This document shows positions 1 to 9,690 of a stretch of DNA of 64,000 bases, one piece after another. Made by a program: the position numbers and the translations under genes. How positions within the stretch are numbered: the first letter of the stretch is position 1; each line of letters begins with the position of its first letter. This DNA is from Burkholderiales bacterium PBB1. Its GTDB lineage: Bacteria; Pseudomonadota; Gammaproteobacteria; Burkholderiales; Burkholderiaceae_C. Location of the stretch: assembly GCA_002255905.1 (NCBI GenBank), contig NKIN01000004.1, forward strand, positions 1-64,000, in the 5' to 3' direction. Under the pieces are notes generated by a model that was not told where the DNA came from, made no database searches, and saw only the letters and a list, made by a program, of their open reading frames with translations.

Positions 1-330
1 CTGGCACTGTTCGACAGCCATCTGAAAGGCGAGAACTTCCTGAAGGCCCAGGAATTCCCCAGCGCGAAATTCGTCGGCGACAAATTCAGCTTCGACGGCG
101 ACAAGGTGACAGCCGTCAGCGGCACGTTGACGCTGCTGGGCAAGACGCGACCAGTCACCCTCACGGCGACGAACTACAACTGCTACGACAGCCCGTTCTT
201 CAAACGCGAGGTCTGCGGCGGTGATTTCGAGACCACCATTCAGCGCAGCGACTTCGGCATGGGCTACGGCCTGCCGGTCATTCCGGACGACATCAAGCTG
301 CTGATCCAGATCGAAGCCATCAAGCAGTGA
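1..330 (+). CDS. YceI family protein (C-terminal part; start lies outside the window)
   Basis: Reading frame 1 is open from the window edge to a TGA at 328-330 and gives 109 residues. The fragment has the alternating beta-strand pattern of the YceI lipocalin-like fold: FPSAKFVGDKFSF, then a turn, GTLTLLGKTRPVTLTA, then ETTIQRSDFGMGYGLP near the end. Known YceI proteins are periplasmic and bind isoprenoid-type lipids in a beta-barrel. Two cysteines (in NCYDSPF and EVCGGDF) could form a disulfide, as in many secreted members. The N-terminal signal peptide expected of the family is outside the window. Confidence in the family is high; the ligand is unknown. Confidence 0.85.
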   Translation: MALFDSHLKGENFLKAQEFPSAKFVGDKFSFDGDKVTAVSGTLTLLGKTRPVTLTATNYNCYDSPFFKREVCGGDFETTIQRSDFGMGYGLPVIPDDIKLLIQIEAIKQ

Positions 331-689
331 ACCGGGCGGCGCGCGCGCCGCTCAACTCTTGCGCCGGGCGCGATGCCCGGCGCTGCGCTCGGCACCCGAG
401 CGCCACCGCTGCGTCCTGCAGCGGCCACGCCATCGACTCGCCATGCGCCAGACCTCCCGGTTCTGGGGCACTTTGTATCCAGACGCCCGGCTGTGCAAGC
501 AGTTGTCAATGGACACCGCTGCCGGCACTGCGCCTGCATGAATGTGCTCCTGCTCCACCGGCACCGTGGCCATCGTGAACCAGTACACAGCGACGGACAA
601 ACGCGCGCCTCGGGCTGCCGTTTCACGTCACCACCCGCGGCCGCAGGTGACGGTTTCGAGCAGGTTTGTCAGTCCATGGAGGCGTGCCG
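331..689. other. Intergenic stretch with a strong GC hairpin, no gene seen
   Basis: No reading frame here looks coding. Just after the YceI stop there is a perfect 9-bp inverted repeat, GCGCCGGGC (361-369) and GCCCGGCGC (375-383), with a 5-base loop. No T-run follows, so it is at best a Rho-assisted or RNA-stabilising hairpin. The promoter of the following DUF1800 gene should lie in this stretch, but I see no convincing -10/-35 pair. Confidence 0.5.
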
Positions 690-2669
690 ATGGCTACGGG
701 ATACGGGTGGATACAAGGCGATGCAGCAGCGAACCTGCGACGGGTTCGAGGGATGCTGGCGCTGTTGGCGGGTGGTGTCCTCATGGGGGCGTCGGGCGCA
801 GGTGTTGCGGCCTCGACCCTGCAATGGGTGACCGTCGCCAGCGAGGGCAGCAACTTCAAGACCAGCGGCTCGCAAAGCGTGCGGTACGGCGTGACCGGCA
901 AGTGGGTACAAAAGACACGCTCGGGTGTGGTGGCCTGTACCAACGCCTCGTTCGGCCGCGATCCGGCGGTCGGCACGGTCAAGCGCTGCGAGGTGTACAG
1001 GGCGGTGGCCGCCACCACCCCGGTGGCGGTGGCACCGGTGGTGAAGACCGGTGCCACAGCGACGCCAACGGCCACGGTGACCGCCGACGCAGCAACCCGC
1101 AACGCCGCCCGGCTGGCCATGCAGGCGAGCTTCGGCAACACCGAAGCCCTGACGGCTGACATCAAGGCCAAAGGGGCGGCAGTCTGGATCGCCGCACAGA
1201 TGCAACTGGCCGCGTCGCGCTACAGCAGTGGCGGCAATGCCTCGGTGCATCAGAACACCAACACCACCTCCTACTGCGACCAACCGTCGCACGCCGGACC
1301 GAACTGCTGGCGCGACAACTTCTCGAGCATTCCGCTGGTCTGGGACTTCTACCGCAACGCCACCACACGGCAGGACCAGCTGCGCCAGCGCGTGGCGTTC
1401 GCGCTGCAGCAGATCCTGGTCGTCAGTGGCGTCGATGTCGATGGCACCTACGGGCTGCGCAACTACCAGAACACCCTGCTCGACAACGCCTTCGGCAACT
1501 ACCGGCAGATGCTGAAAAAGGTCGCGCTGTCGCCGGTGATGGGCGACTATCTGAACAACGTCAACAACGACAAGGCGGCGCCCAACGAGAACTTCGCGCG
1601 TGAGTTGCTGCAGCTGTTCTCGGTCGGCACCTGCCTGCTGAACGCGGACGGAAGCCTGCGCGGCGGCGCCTGTGCGCCCACCTACGACAACGACACGGTG
1701 CGCGCCTATGCCTACGCGCTGACCGGCTGGACTTACCCGGCCGGCGGTGCCACCCCGTGGGGCTGCTGGCCCAAAGGCACGAACTGCCGCTTCCACAACG
1801 GCGACATGGTGGCCGTCGAGGCGCGGCACGACACCGCCGCACGCCAGCTGCTCTCGGGCACCTCGCTGCGCGCAGGCCTGACGGCCCCGGCTGCGCTCGA
1901 GGTGGTGCTGGACAGCCTGATGGCCCACCCGAACACCGCGCCCTTCATCGGCCGGCAGCTGATCCAGCAACTGGTGAGCAGCAACCCATCGCCAGCCTAT
2001 GTGTCACGGGTGTCGGCGGCTTTCACCACCGGCAAGTACAGCACCTTCGGTACCGGTCAACGCGGCGATCTGGCGGCCACCGTGGCCGCCGTGCTGCTCG
2101 ACCCCGAAGCACGCAGCACCACCGTCATGGCCAATGGCGGCAAGCTGCGCGATCCGGTACTGATGTTCACCAGCGTTCTGCGCGGCCTGAATGGCCAGAG
2201 CGATGGCGACGCGCTCAGCTGGTGGTGGGGCGAAGAGTTGCGCGAGCATGTCTTTCGCCCGCCCACGGTGTTCAGCTTTTACTCGCCGGACTACCCGGTG
2301 CCCGGGACCACGCTGGTGGGCCCGAGCTTCGGCATCCACAACGCCGGATCCGCCTTGCAGCGGCTGAATTTCCTGACCTATCTGTTCGAATGGGGCGGCT
2401 CGACACCGGCAACGAGCGTGCCGAATGCCACCGGCACACGGATCGATCTGAGCCGTTTCACTGCCGACGCGGCCGACGCCGGCAAGCTGGTCGATCGACT
2501 GTCGGTGATCGCGACAGGCGTGCCACTGCCCGCGGCGACACGCACCGAGATCGTCAAGGCCGTGTCGTGGTGGACCGCGACAACCGACAAGACAAACTGG
2601 CAGACCAACCGCGTCAAGACGGCCGCCTACCTGGTGTTCGCCACGCCGAACTTCCAGGTCGAGCGCTGA
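690..2669 (+). CDS. DUF1800 domain-containing secreted protein
   Basis: 659 residues. I chose ATG 690 because GGAGG (678-682) sits 7 bases upstream; an in-frame TTG at 666 is less likely. A hydrophobic segment at about residues 22-42 ending in GAGVAAS looks like a Sec signal peptide. Residues about 44-104 form a compact module with one cysteine pair (VACTNASFGRDP ... VKRCEV), separate from the DUF1800 region that fills about 125-655 and shows NFARELLQLFSVG, YAYALTGWTY and FRPPTVFSFYSPDY. DUF1800 proteins are secreted, of unknown chemistry, and are typically encoded next to a DUF1501 protein, as here (21 bases apart, same strand). The two probably work together outside the cytoplasm. Confidence 0.88.
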   Translation: MATGYGWIQGDAAANLRRVRGMLALLAGGVLMGASGAGVAASTLQWVTVASEGSNFKTSGSQSVRYGVTGKWVQKTRSGVVACTNASFGRDPAVGTVKRCEVYRAVAATTPVAVAPVVKTGATATPTATVTADAATRNAARLAMQASFGNTEALTADIKAKGAAVWIAAQMQLAASRYSSGGNASVHQNTNTTSYCDQPSHAGPNCWRDNFSSIPLVWDFYRNATTRQDQLRQRVAFALQQILVVSGVDVDGTYGLRNYQNTLLDNAFGNYRQMLKKVALSPVMGDYLNNVNNDKAAPNENFARELLQLFSVGTCLLNADGSLRGGACAPTYDNDTVRAYAYALTGWTYPAGGATPWGCWPKGTNCRFHNGDMVAVEARHDTAARQLLSGTSLRAGLTAPAALEVVLDSLMAHPNTAPFIGRQLIQQLVSSNPSPAYVSRVSAAFTTGKYSTFGTGQRGDLAATVAAVLLDPEARSTTVMANGGKLRDPVLMFTSVLRGLNGQSDGDALSWWWGEELREHVFRPPTVFSFYSPDYPVPGTTLVGPSFGIHNAGSALQRLNFLTYLFEWGGSTPATSVPNATGTRIDLSRFTADAADAGKLVDRLSVIATGVPLPAATRTEIVKAVSWWTATTDKTNWQTNRVKTAAYLVFATPNFQVER

Positions 2670-2690
2670 ACCCCGCACAAGGATCACCCC

Positions 2691-4130
2691 ATGAACAAGA
2701 CGTCCACTTTCGATGCGCGCCGGCGCTGGTTGTTGCAATCCGGCGCCACCTGCGCCAGTGCGCTGGGCTTTGGCAGCGTCGGCAATCTGCTGCTGGGCGC
2801 CCGGCCCGCCCATGCGGCCGACTACAAGGCGCTGGTCTGCGTGTTTCTTTATGGCGGCAACGACGGCCTGAACACCATCGTCCCGAACGACGCTGCGCGG
2901 TATGCACAGTACGGCGCGGTGCGAGGCGCGCTGGCGATTCCGCGTGAACGCCTCGTGGCGCTGCCCGGCACCGAGTTCGGGTTGCACCCGTCGCTGGGCG
3001 CGCTGTCGGCGGCGGCCACAGCGGGCCACATCGCCCCGGTGTTCAACGTCGGACCGCTGTACGCACCGCTGACCAAGGCGCAGTACCGCAGCACCCCCAA
3101 CGGCGCAACCCTGAAACCCGACGGGCTGTTCTCGCACTCCGACCAGCAGGTGCTGTGGGAGACCGCGACCACCCACTCGCAGGAGCGCAGTGGCTGGGGC
3201 GGGCGCGCATCGACGGCACTGGGCACAGTGAACCCGGTGATCTCGGTCGGCGGCAACGCGCGCTTCGGCCTGACCACGCTGCAATCCCCACTGGTGCTGC
3301 CTGGCCCCGGGAGCACCTTCGGCGCTTATGGGCTGCAGCCGGCCGACCTGACCTGGGCGCCGCGCGTGGCCCGCAAGGCCGCCATCGACACGATGTATGC
3401 ACAGTCGCAAGACACCGTGCTGGCCGACGCCTACGTGCGCATGCAGCGCGAGGCCTTCGCGGTGTCGCAGCGGCTGGGCGCGCTGGTCAAGATCGAGCCC
3501 GGCACCGCCGGCGCCATTCCGGCGATCGATGCGGCCTTCGCTCCGATCACCTCCGGCGGGCACATCACGACCCCACTGGGCCGACAGCTGTATCAGGTGG
3601 CCAAGCTGATCGCCGGCAACGCAACGGTCGGTGGCGATCGGCAGATCTTCTTCGCGCAGGCAGGCGGGTTCGACACCCATGCGGGGCAGATCGCCGGCAA
3701 CGCCACCGATGGCGAACATGCGCGACGCCTGCAGGAGGTCGGCGACGCACTGGGCGCCTTCTACACAGCGATGCGCAACCTCGGTCTCGGACAGGCCGTC
3801 ACCACCTTCACCCAAAGCGACTTCGGCCGCACCTTCAAGCCCAACAGCAGCAACGGCACCGATCACGCCTGGGGCAATCAGCACCTGGTGATCGGCGGTG
3901 CGGTGCAAGGGCGCGCCACCTACGGCACCTACCCCCAGCTGGTGCTGGGCGGCGAGGACGACGTCGGCAGCGATCCGTGGGAGCAACAAGGGCGCTGGAT
4001 TCCGACCACCTCGGTCGACCAGTACGCCGCGACGCTGCTCGGCTGGTTCGGCGCCAGCGACGCACAGCTCGACTCGACGCTGCCGAACCTGCGCAACTTC
4101 GGCACGCAGCGCCGGCTGGGTTTCGTCTGA
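2691..4130 (+). CDS. DUF1501 domain-containing protein, Tat-type signal
   Basis: 479 residues; the ATG is preceded by an AAGGATCA stretch. The N-terminus ARRRWLLQSG followed by a small-residue hydrophobic run and ARPAHAAD resembles a twin-arginine signal with an AHA cleavage site. The body has the DUF1501 hallmarks FLYGGNDGLNTIVP near residue 50, a GGFDTHAGQ segment near 325, and DFGRTFKPN with DHAWGNQH near 380-400. The family belongs to the alkaline-phosphatase/sulfatase-like superfamily, and these Asp/His clusters are the probable metal site. It is the second gene of the DUF1800-DUF1501 pair. The substrate is unknown. Confidence 0.88.
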   Translation: MNKTSTFDARRRWLLQSGATCASALGFGSVGNLLLGARPAHAADYKALVCVFLYGGNDGLNTIVPNDAARYAQYGAVRGALAIPRERLVALPGTEFGLHPSLGALSAAATAGHIAPVFNVGPLYAPLTKAQYRSTPNGATLKPDGLFSHSDQQVLWETATTHSQERSGWGGRASTALGTVNPVISVGGNARFGLTTLQSPLVLPGPGSTFGAYGLQPADLTWAPRVARKAAIDTMYAQSQDTVLADAYVRMQREAFAVSQRLGALVKIEPGTAGAIPAIDAAFAPITSGGHITTPLGRQLYQVAKLIAGNATVGGDRQIFFAQAGGFDTHAGQIAGNATDGEHARRLQEVGDALGAFYTAMRNLGLGQAVTTFTQSDFGRTFKPNSSNGTDHAWGNQHLVIGGAVQGRATYGTYPQLVLGGEDDVGSDPWEQQGRWIPTTSVDQYAATLLGWFGASDAQLDSTLPNLRNFGTQRRLGFV

Positions 4131-4139
4131 GTCGCTCGG

Positions 4140-4160
4140 ATGGCGCCGCTATGGCGCCAT
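4140..4160. terminator. Inverted repeat between convergent genes
   Basis: ATGGCGCC (4140-4147) and GGCGCCAT (4153-4160) form an 8-bp stem with loop GCTAT. It lies just after the DUF1501 stop and contains the glpK stop (4149-4151 on the minus strand). There is no T-run on either side, so termination is only suggested by position. Confidence 0.35.
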
Positions 4161-5663
4161 GGTCTGACGCACGGCATGTTCCCAATGGCCCATCAGTTCG
4201 GCCACGCGGTCGTGCGGCATGCGGGGCTCGAAGCGACACTCGACCTGCCACAGCGCGCTGAGCTCCTCCAGACCACCGTAGATGCCGCTGCTGAGGCCGG
4301 CCAGGTAGGCCGCGCCCAAGGCGGTGGTCTCGATGACCTGGGGACGCACCACTGGAACGCCCAGCAGATCGGCCTGGAACTGCATCAGCAGGTCGTTGAC
4401 GCAGGCCCCACCGTCCACCCGCAGCTCGGCCACGGGGATCCCACCAGCGGCCACCGCATCGCGGCTCATCGCCTGCAGCAGCGTGGCGCTCTGGAAGGCG
4501 ATGCTTTCCAGCGCCGCACGGGCGATGTGCGCCACGGTGCTGCCGCGCGAGAGCCCGACGATCGCACCGCGCGCCTCGGGCTGCCAGTAAGGTGCACCGA
4601 GCCCGGTGAACGCCGGCACGAACATCACGCCGCCACTGTCGGGCACGCTCTCGGCCAGCGCCTGCACAGCGGCACTCTTGTCGATGGCGTGCAAGCCGTC
4701 GCGCAGCCACTGCACCACCGCACCGCCGATGAACACGCTGCCTTCCAGCGCGTACTGCGCCGCTGAGGCAGGCTGCGCCGCACGGGTGGTGATCAGGCCG
4801 TGGGCCGAACTCTGGCAGGCGCTGCCGGTGTGCATCAGCATGAAGCAGCCCGTGCCGTAGGTGTTCTTCGCCAGGCCGGCCCGGAAACAGGCCTGGCCGA
4901 ACAGTGCACTCTGCTGGTCACCGGCCACACCGCCGATCGCGATCGGCGCTCCAAACAGGGCCGCCGATGTGTGGCCATACCGGTGACTGGAAGGGCACAC
5001 CGACGGCAGCACCTCGCGCGGGACCTCGAGTGCCTGCAGCAAGTCGTCGTCCCAGTGGCCGGTGTGCACGTTCAGCATCAGCGTGCGCGAGGCGTTGCTG
5101 ATGTCGGTGGCATGCACCGCAGCACCAGATTGACCGCGCGTCAGCTGCCACAGCAGCCAGCTGTCGACCGTCCCGAAGGCCAGTTCGCCGCGCTCGGCGG
5201 CCGCGCGTGCGCCGGGCACCTGGTCGAGGATCCACTTCAGCTTGGTGCCTGAGAAGTACGGGTCGAGCAGCAGCCCGGTGCGCTGGCGGAACAGGTCTTC
5301 GAGCCCGCGCTCGCGCAGCGCGCTGCAGGTCGCCGTGGTGCGGCGGTCCTGCCAGACGATCGCGTTGTGGATGGGCTCGCCGGTACGGCGGTTCCACACC
5401 ACCGTGGTCTCGCGCTGGTTGGTGATGCCGATGGCAGCGATGTCGCGCGCTGCGAGCCCCGCAGTCGCCATCGCCTCGCGCGCAGTGGCCAGCTGCGTGG
5501 CCCACAACTCGAGCGGGTCATGCTCGACCCAGCCCGGCTGCGGATAGATCTGCTTGAACTCGCGCTGCGCCATCGCGACGATGCGCCCGCCGCGGTCGAA
5601 CACGATGCTGCGTGAGCTGGACGTGCCCTGGTCGAGCGCGAGGAGGTGGGTGGGTGCGGTCAT
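4149..5663 (-). CDS. glpK: Glycerol kinase
   Basis: 504 residues, the usual length. It phosphorylates glycerol with ATP to sn-glycerol 3-phosphate in the cytoplasm. Residues 11-19 read DQGTSSSRS, the FGGY-kinase nucleotide motif; further on come [25 protein letters not shown] cut by the usual loops, the [13 protein letters not shown] segment, and [18 protein letters not shown] near the C-terminus. The ATG at 5661-5663 has a TCATG context with no clear ribosome binding site. It faces glpD on the other strand, which oxidises the kinase product, so the pair makes a glycerol-to-dihydroxyacetone-phosphate route. No glpF or glpR gene is in the window. Confidence 0.96.
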   Translation of the reverse strand: MTAPTHLLALDQGTSSSRSIVFDRGGRIVAMAQREFKQIYPQPGWVEHDPLELWATQLATAREAMATAGLAARDIAAIGITNQRETTVVWNRRTGEPIHNAIVWQDRRTTATCSALRERGLEDLFRQRTGLLLDPYFSGTKLKWILDQVPGARAAAERGELAFGTVDSWLLWQLTRGQSGAAVHATDISNASRTLMLNVHTGHWDDDLLQALEVPREVLPSVCPSSHRYGHTSAALFGAPIAIGGVAGDQQSALFGQACFRAGLAKNTYGTGCFMLMHTGSACQSSAHGLITTRAAQPASAAQYALEGSVFIGGAVVQWLRDGLHAIDKSAAVQALAESVPDSGGVMFVPAFTGLGAPYWQPEARGAIVGLSRGSTVAHIARAALESIAFQSATLLQAMSRDAVAAGGIPVAELRVDGGACVNDLLMQFQADLLGVPVVRPQVIETTALGAAYLAGLSSGIYGGLEELSALWQVECRFEPRMPHDRVAELMGHWEHAVRQTMAP

Positions 5664-5675
5664 GACCGACCGATC

Positions 5676-7271
5676 ATGTGCGGCATCGGGAAGATCCGTC
5701 AAACTGCACCCGTGCCTGCCTCTCCCAACCCCGCTGCGTTCGACGTACTGGTCGTCGGCGGCGGGATCAATGGCACCGGCATCGCGCGCGACCTGGCCGG
5801 CCGCGGTCAGCAGGTGCTGCTGTGCGAACAAGACGATCTGGCCGCGCACACCTCGTCGTCGTCGACCAAGCTGATCCACGGCGGGCTGCGCTACCTGGAG
5901 CACGGCGAGTTCGCGCTGGTGCGCAAGGCCCTCGCCGAGCGCGAACGCCTGATGCGCAGCGCGCCGCACATCATGTGGCCACTGCGCTTCGTGATGCCAC
6001 ACGACCCGGATCACGCCTCGGTGCGTCCGGCATGGCTGATCCGCCTCGGGCTGTTCCTCTACGACCACCTGGCCCGGCGCGCCTGGCTGCCCGACTCGCG
6101 CCGCGTCGATCTGCGCCGGCATGCGGCGGGCGCACCGCTGCAACCGCGCTTTCGACAGGGCTTCATCTATTCCGACGGCTGGGTCGACGACGCCCGGCTG
6201 GTGGTGCTGAATGCGATCGACGCGGCCGAGCACGGCGCCACGGTGCTGACGCGATGGCGCTGCGTCGATGCGCAGCGCGGCGCCGATCACTGGGAGGTCA
6301 CGCTGCGCAGCGGGGCAGGTGAGACACGGCACGTCAGCGCGCGCGCGCTGGTGAACGCAGCGGGCCCGTGGGCGGCACAGTTCCTCGGCGATCACGCGCA
6401 CCGGCCTCATCCAAGACCGCTGCGGCTGGTCAAGGGCAGCCACATCGTCGTCAGGAAGCTGTTCGACCACGACCATGCCTACCTGCTGCAGGCGCCCGAC
6501 CGCCGCGTCGTGTTCGCGATCCCCTACGAGGGCGAGTTCACGCTGATCGGCACCACCGAGGTCGAGCACCACGGTGCCATCGGTGAGGCGCACATCGACG
6601 AGGCCGAAGTGACCTACCTGTGCGAGCAGGTCAGCCGTTGCTTCGCGCGGCCCATCGGCCCCGAGGACGTGGTGTGGAGCTACGCCGGCGTGCGCCCGCT
6701 GCTCGAAGACGGCTCGGGCGATGCCGCTGCGGTGACGCGCGACTACGCGCTCGAACTCGACACGCAGGGGCCTGCGTTGCTGTCGGTGTGGGGCGGCAAG
6801 CTGACGACGTTCCGCAAGCTGGCCGAAGAGGCTGCCGATCTGCTGAGCGCGCCGCTGAACATTGCCGCGGGTGCATGGACCGCGACCGCCACGCTGCCCG
6901 GTGGCGACCTCGGCGACCGCATCGCCCGGACGGGTCGACCCGACGTCGACTTCGCACGCTTTGTCGAGGTGCTGCTCCGTCGCCACCCCGAGGTACCGAC
7001 CGCCGTCCTCAGACGCTGGGCGCGCAGCCACGGCTCACGCGTCGATCTGCTGGTCACCGCGCAGGGCCTGGGCGCCGAAATCGCCCCTGGCCTGTTCGAA
7101 GCCGAGCTGCACAGCCTGCACCGCCACGAATGGGCGCGCACGGCCACCGACGTGCTGTGGCGCCGCACCAAGCTCGGCCTGCACCTCACACCCGCGCAAC
7201 GCGAGACGGTGGCCCGCTGGTGCGAGGCGCACTGGGGTGCACCACAGTCCGTGCTCAGACCACCGGGGTGA
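5676..7271 (+). CDS. glpD: Glycerol-3-phosphate dehydrogenase (FAD, quinone-linked)
   Basis: About 531 residues from ATG 5676. A GTG at 5712 that begins [13 protein letters not shown] is an equally good start, and neither has a clear ribosome binding site. The FAD Rossmann motif [14 protein letters not shown] is at about residues 27-40, followed by [17 protein letters not shown]. The sequence continues through [24 protein letters not shown] and [17 protein letters not shown] to a helical C-terminal domain ([17 protein letters not shown]) typical of GlpD. It oxidises glycerol 3-phosphate at the inner membrane and passes electrons to quinone. Its 3' end overlaps the convergent rdgC gene by 17 bases, and it starts only 12 (or 48) bases from divergent glpK. 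Confidence 0.95.
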   Translation: MCGIGKIRQTAPVPASPNPAAFDVLVVGGGINGTGIARDLAGRGQQVLLCEQDDLAAHTSSSSTKLIHGGLRYLEHGEFALVRKALAERERLMRSAPHIMWPLRFVMPHDPDHASVRPAWLIRLGLFLYDHLARRAWLPDSRRVDLRRHAAGAPLQPRFRQGFIYSDGWVDDARLVVLNAIDAAEHGATVLTRWRCVDAQRGADHWEVTLRSGAGETRHVSARALVNAAGPWAAQFLGDHAHRPHPRPLRLVKGSHIVVRKLFDHDHAYLLQAPDRRVVFAIPYEGEFTLIGTTEVEHHGAIGEAHIDEAEVTYLCEQVSRCFARPIGPEDVVWSYAGVRPLLEDGSGDAAAVTRDYALELDTQGPALLSVWGGKLTTFRKLAEEAADLLSAPLNIAAGAWTATATLPGGDLGDRIARTGRPDVDFARFVEVLLRRHPEVPTAVLRRWARSHGSRVDLLVTAQGLGAEIAPGLFEAELHSLHRHEWARTATDVLWRRTKLGLHLTPAQRETVARWCEAHWGAPQSVLRPPG

Positions 7272-8220
7272 AGGCCCGGGCAGCACCTTCGGCGGACACC
7301 GCGGCAGCGCTCGGCGGCACGGTGGTGTCCAGCTCGCCACCGAGCGCCTCGATCAGGTCCGGGATCAATTGCACCAGCTCCCCGGTGGCGATCGCCGCAT
7401 CGGCATCGAAGGCGTCATCGGCCTTGTCGGTGCGCGCACGACCTTCGAACACCACGTCGAGGAAATCGATCTTCTTGATCTGCCCCGTCTCGGTCAGCAC
7501 GAAGGACACCCGGCCCTGCCAGGTCAGCGCCAGCCGCGTCGGGCGCTTGCCGCCGGTGATGTGCTGGCGCACCTCGTCGATGTCCAGCGGATGGCGGGCG
7601 TAGCGCACCACCGACTTCATCTCGTCTTCGGACTTCAGCTCGCACTCGCGATCGACCGAGAAGGCCGCCGGCGGCTCGCCGCTCAGCAGCCAGTCGGACA
7701 TCGCGACCGAGGCCGATTCGGTGGTCTGCAGCGGTGCGAGCGTCAGGCCTTCGATCGATTGGATCAGCTGGGTGACGACCTCGCCCGCGCGCGCCGGGCT
7801 GCTGGCATCGACCATCAGGAGCCGCTGCTTCGCATCGATCCACACCTTCAGCGTGGCGCGCTTGGTGAAGGCCATCGGCAACAGCTCCAGGGTGGCCTGC
7901 TCCTTCAGCTCCTTCGTCTGCTTCTTGCCCGGCTTGCGCCCGCTGGCCTGTTCGACCTGCTGTGCGAGCTCTTCGGTGCGGCGCTTCACCACGGCCGACG
8001 GCAAGGCCTTGCGTTCAACCATCAGCGTCATCAGCCACTGACCGCCCACGGATTCGATCAGCGGCGCATGTTCGGTGCCGCGCGGGGGCACCCAGCCCAG
8101 GGACTGGGGTTGCGTGGCGCCACATTCGACGAAACGGGCTGCTGCAAGGGCGTCTTCGATCTGCGCCAGCGTGGCCTGCCATTCGGGGCCCACGCGATAC
8201 ACCGTCAGGTTCTTGAACAA
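7255..8220 (-). CDS. rdgC: Recombination-associated protein RdgC
   Basis: 321 residues, slightly longer than the roughly 300 usual. The N-terminus FKNLTVYRVGPEW and the later segments QWLMTLMVERKALP, VVKRRTEELAQQ and LELLPMAFTKRATLKVWID are RdgC signatures. RdgC is a ring-shaped dimer that binds double-stranded DNA and restrains RecA. The start codon is TTG (8218-8220), fixed because family members begin M-(L)-FKNL and no ATG is upstream; GGAAAGAAG lies in front. The C-terminal 20 residues are Ala-rich and variable. The gene is convergent with glpD, with a 17-base overlap. Confidence 0.94.
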   Translation of the reverse strand: MFKNLTVYRVGPEWQATLAQIEDALAAARFVECGATQPQSLGWVPPRGTEHAPLIESVGGQWLMTLMVERKALPSAVVKRRTEELAQQVEQASGRKPGKKQTKELKEQATLELLPMAFTKRATLKVWIDAKQRLLMVDASSPARAGEVVTQLIQSIEGLTLAPLQTTESASVAMSDWLLSGEPPAAFSVDRECELKSEDEMKSVVRYARHPLDIDEVRQHITGGKRPTRLALTWQGRVSFVLTETGQIKKIDFLDVVFEGRARTDKADDAFDADAAIATGELVQLIPDLIEALGGELDTTVPPSAAAVSAEGAARAFTPVV

Positions 8221-8402
8221 GCGAATTCTTCTTTCCAGGGCTGCATGAGTAGCCCGGCGGGCAAGGCCGCCGGCGGGGGGGGGAGGCGGGATTGTCCACG
8301 GCCCGGAAGTCGCTGCGATGTTCTAGAGTGCCGGACTGCTGGCCAAGTTCAGGGCGACTCCGGCCAGCCCACCTCTCACGCCCGCGGACCCAGGAGACAC
8401 CG

Positions 8403-9587
8403 ATGAACGACCACCTCAAGCGAGCCGCCGACGCAGTGTTGGCCACCACCGTGGGAGCTGCGGGCGGTGCGCCCGGCGTCGTCGCGATGGCGACCGACCG
8501 CAACGGCAATTTCTACGAGGGTGCCGCTGGCCGGCGCTCTCTGGGTGGCGACGCACCGATGACCACCGATTCGGTGATGGCCATCTTCTCGACCACCAAG
8601 GCCATCACCGGCACGACGCTGATGCAGTTGGTGGAAGAGGGCAAGGTGCGCCTGGACGATCCGGTCAAGAAGTACGTGCCGGAGATCGCCGAGATCCAGG
8701 TGCTCGAGGGCTTCGATGCCAACGGCCAGCCGAAGCTGCGGGCGCCCAAGCGCGACATCACGATCGACCACCTGATGCTGCACACCGCCGGCTTCAGCTA
8801 CGAATTCTTCAGCCACGACGACCTGAAGCTGCGCGGCGCCAAAGGCATCCCGTCGGTGGTGTCCAGCACCTACGCCTCCATCAAGACCTGCCTGCTGTTC
8901 GACCCGGGCAGCCAGTGGGGCTATGGCGTCAACATCGACTGGGTCGGCAAGGTGGTCGAGGCGGTGCGCGGCAAGCGGCTGGGCGAGGTGATGCAGGAGC
9001 GCGTGCTGGCGCCGCTGGGCATGAGCGACACCGGCTTCGTGATGACGCCCTCGATGCAGAGCCGCCGCGCGGTGATCCACGACCGCGCGATGGACGGCAA
9101 GCTGACACCGCTGCCCGACCTGGTGCTGCCGCAGCCACCCGAGATGGACATGGGCGGCCACGGGCTGTACTCGACGGTGACCGACTACATGAAGTTCATC
9201 CGCATGATCTTGAACGACGGCGCCGGCCCGAACGGCCGCGTGCTGAAGCCGGAGACCGTCGAGCAGATGTCGCGCAACGGGTTGGGCACGCTGAAGTCCG
9301 GCGGCTGGATCACCTCGATACCCTCGCTGTCGAACGCCGGTGAGTTCTTCCCCGGCCTTGCAAAGTCGTGGGCCTACACCTTCCAGGTCAACGAGGAGCC
9401 GACCCCCTCGGGTCGCCCGGCAGGTTCGCTGATGTGGGCCGGTCTCGCCAACCTGTTCTACTGGATCGATCGCAAGAACGGCATCGGCGGCTACTGGGGC
9501 TCGCAGATCCTGCCGTTCCAGGACGTGTCGTCGTACCCGGGATTCGTCGATTTCGAGACCACGGTGTACCGACATTTGCAACGCTGA
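8403..9587 (+). CDS. Serine hydrolase of the beta-lactamase (class C/EstB-like) fold
   Basis: 394 residues. ATG 8403 has CAGGAGA upstream. The SxxK motif is S63-T-T-K66 in IFSTTKAITG and the second motif is Y174-G-V in QWGYGVNIDW, the Y-x-V form seen in EstB-type esterases rather than Y-x-N of true class C beta-lactamases. A GYWGSQ segment near the C-terminus takes the place of the third motif. There is no signal peptide, so it should be cytoplasmic, which also argues for an esterase or peptidase rather than an antibiotic-resistance enzyme. The gene stands alone, divergent from rdgC. The substrate cannot be read from sequence. Confidence 0.87.
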   Translation: MNDHLKRAADAVLATTVGAAGGAPGVVAMATDRNGNFYEGAAGRRSLGGDAPMTTDSVMAIFSTTKAITGTTLMQLVEEGKVRLDDPVKKYVPEIAEIQVLEGFDANGQPKLRAPKRDITIDHLMLHTAGFSYEFFSHDDLKLRGAKGIPSVVSSTYASIKTCLLFDPGSQWGYGVNIDWVGKVVEAVRGKRLGEVMQERVLAPLGMSDTGFVMTPSMQSRRAVIHDRAMDGKLTPLPDLVLPQPPEMDMGGHGLYSTVTDYMKFIRMILNDGAGPNGRVLKPETVEQMSRNGLGTLKSGGWITSIPSLSNAGEFFPGLAKSWAYTFQVNEEPTPSGRPAGSLMWAGLANLFYWIDRKNGIGGYWGSQILPFQDVSSYPGFVDFETTVYRHLQR

Positions 9588-9690
9588 GGCGCGGGCGTGG
9601 CACTTGCCGCGCACCCCCCGGAATCAGGGGGTTGACCCGTCGACACCGTCGAAGGACCATGCGCGATAACCCTAGGCTGGACCGTTTCCC

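Noticed and set aside
331-689. Several small frames between YceI and DUF1800
   Set aside because: They overlap one another in all frames, have no ribosome binding sites and resemble no known family; the stretch is best read as non-coding.
2004-3989. A 661-codon minus-strand frame across the DUF1800/DUF1501 genes
   Set aside because: Antisense to two recognisable proteins, no domain, no start context.
8403-9587. A beta-lactamase resistance gene
   Set aside because: It has SxxK and Y-x-V but no signal peptide and no Y-x-N, which fits a cytoplasmic esterase-like hydrolase better.
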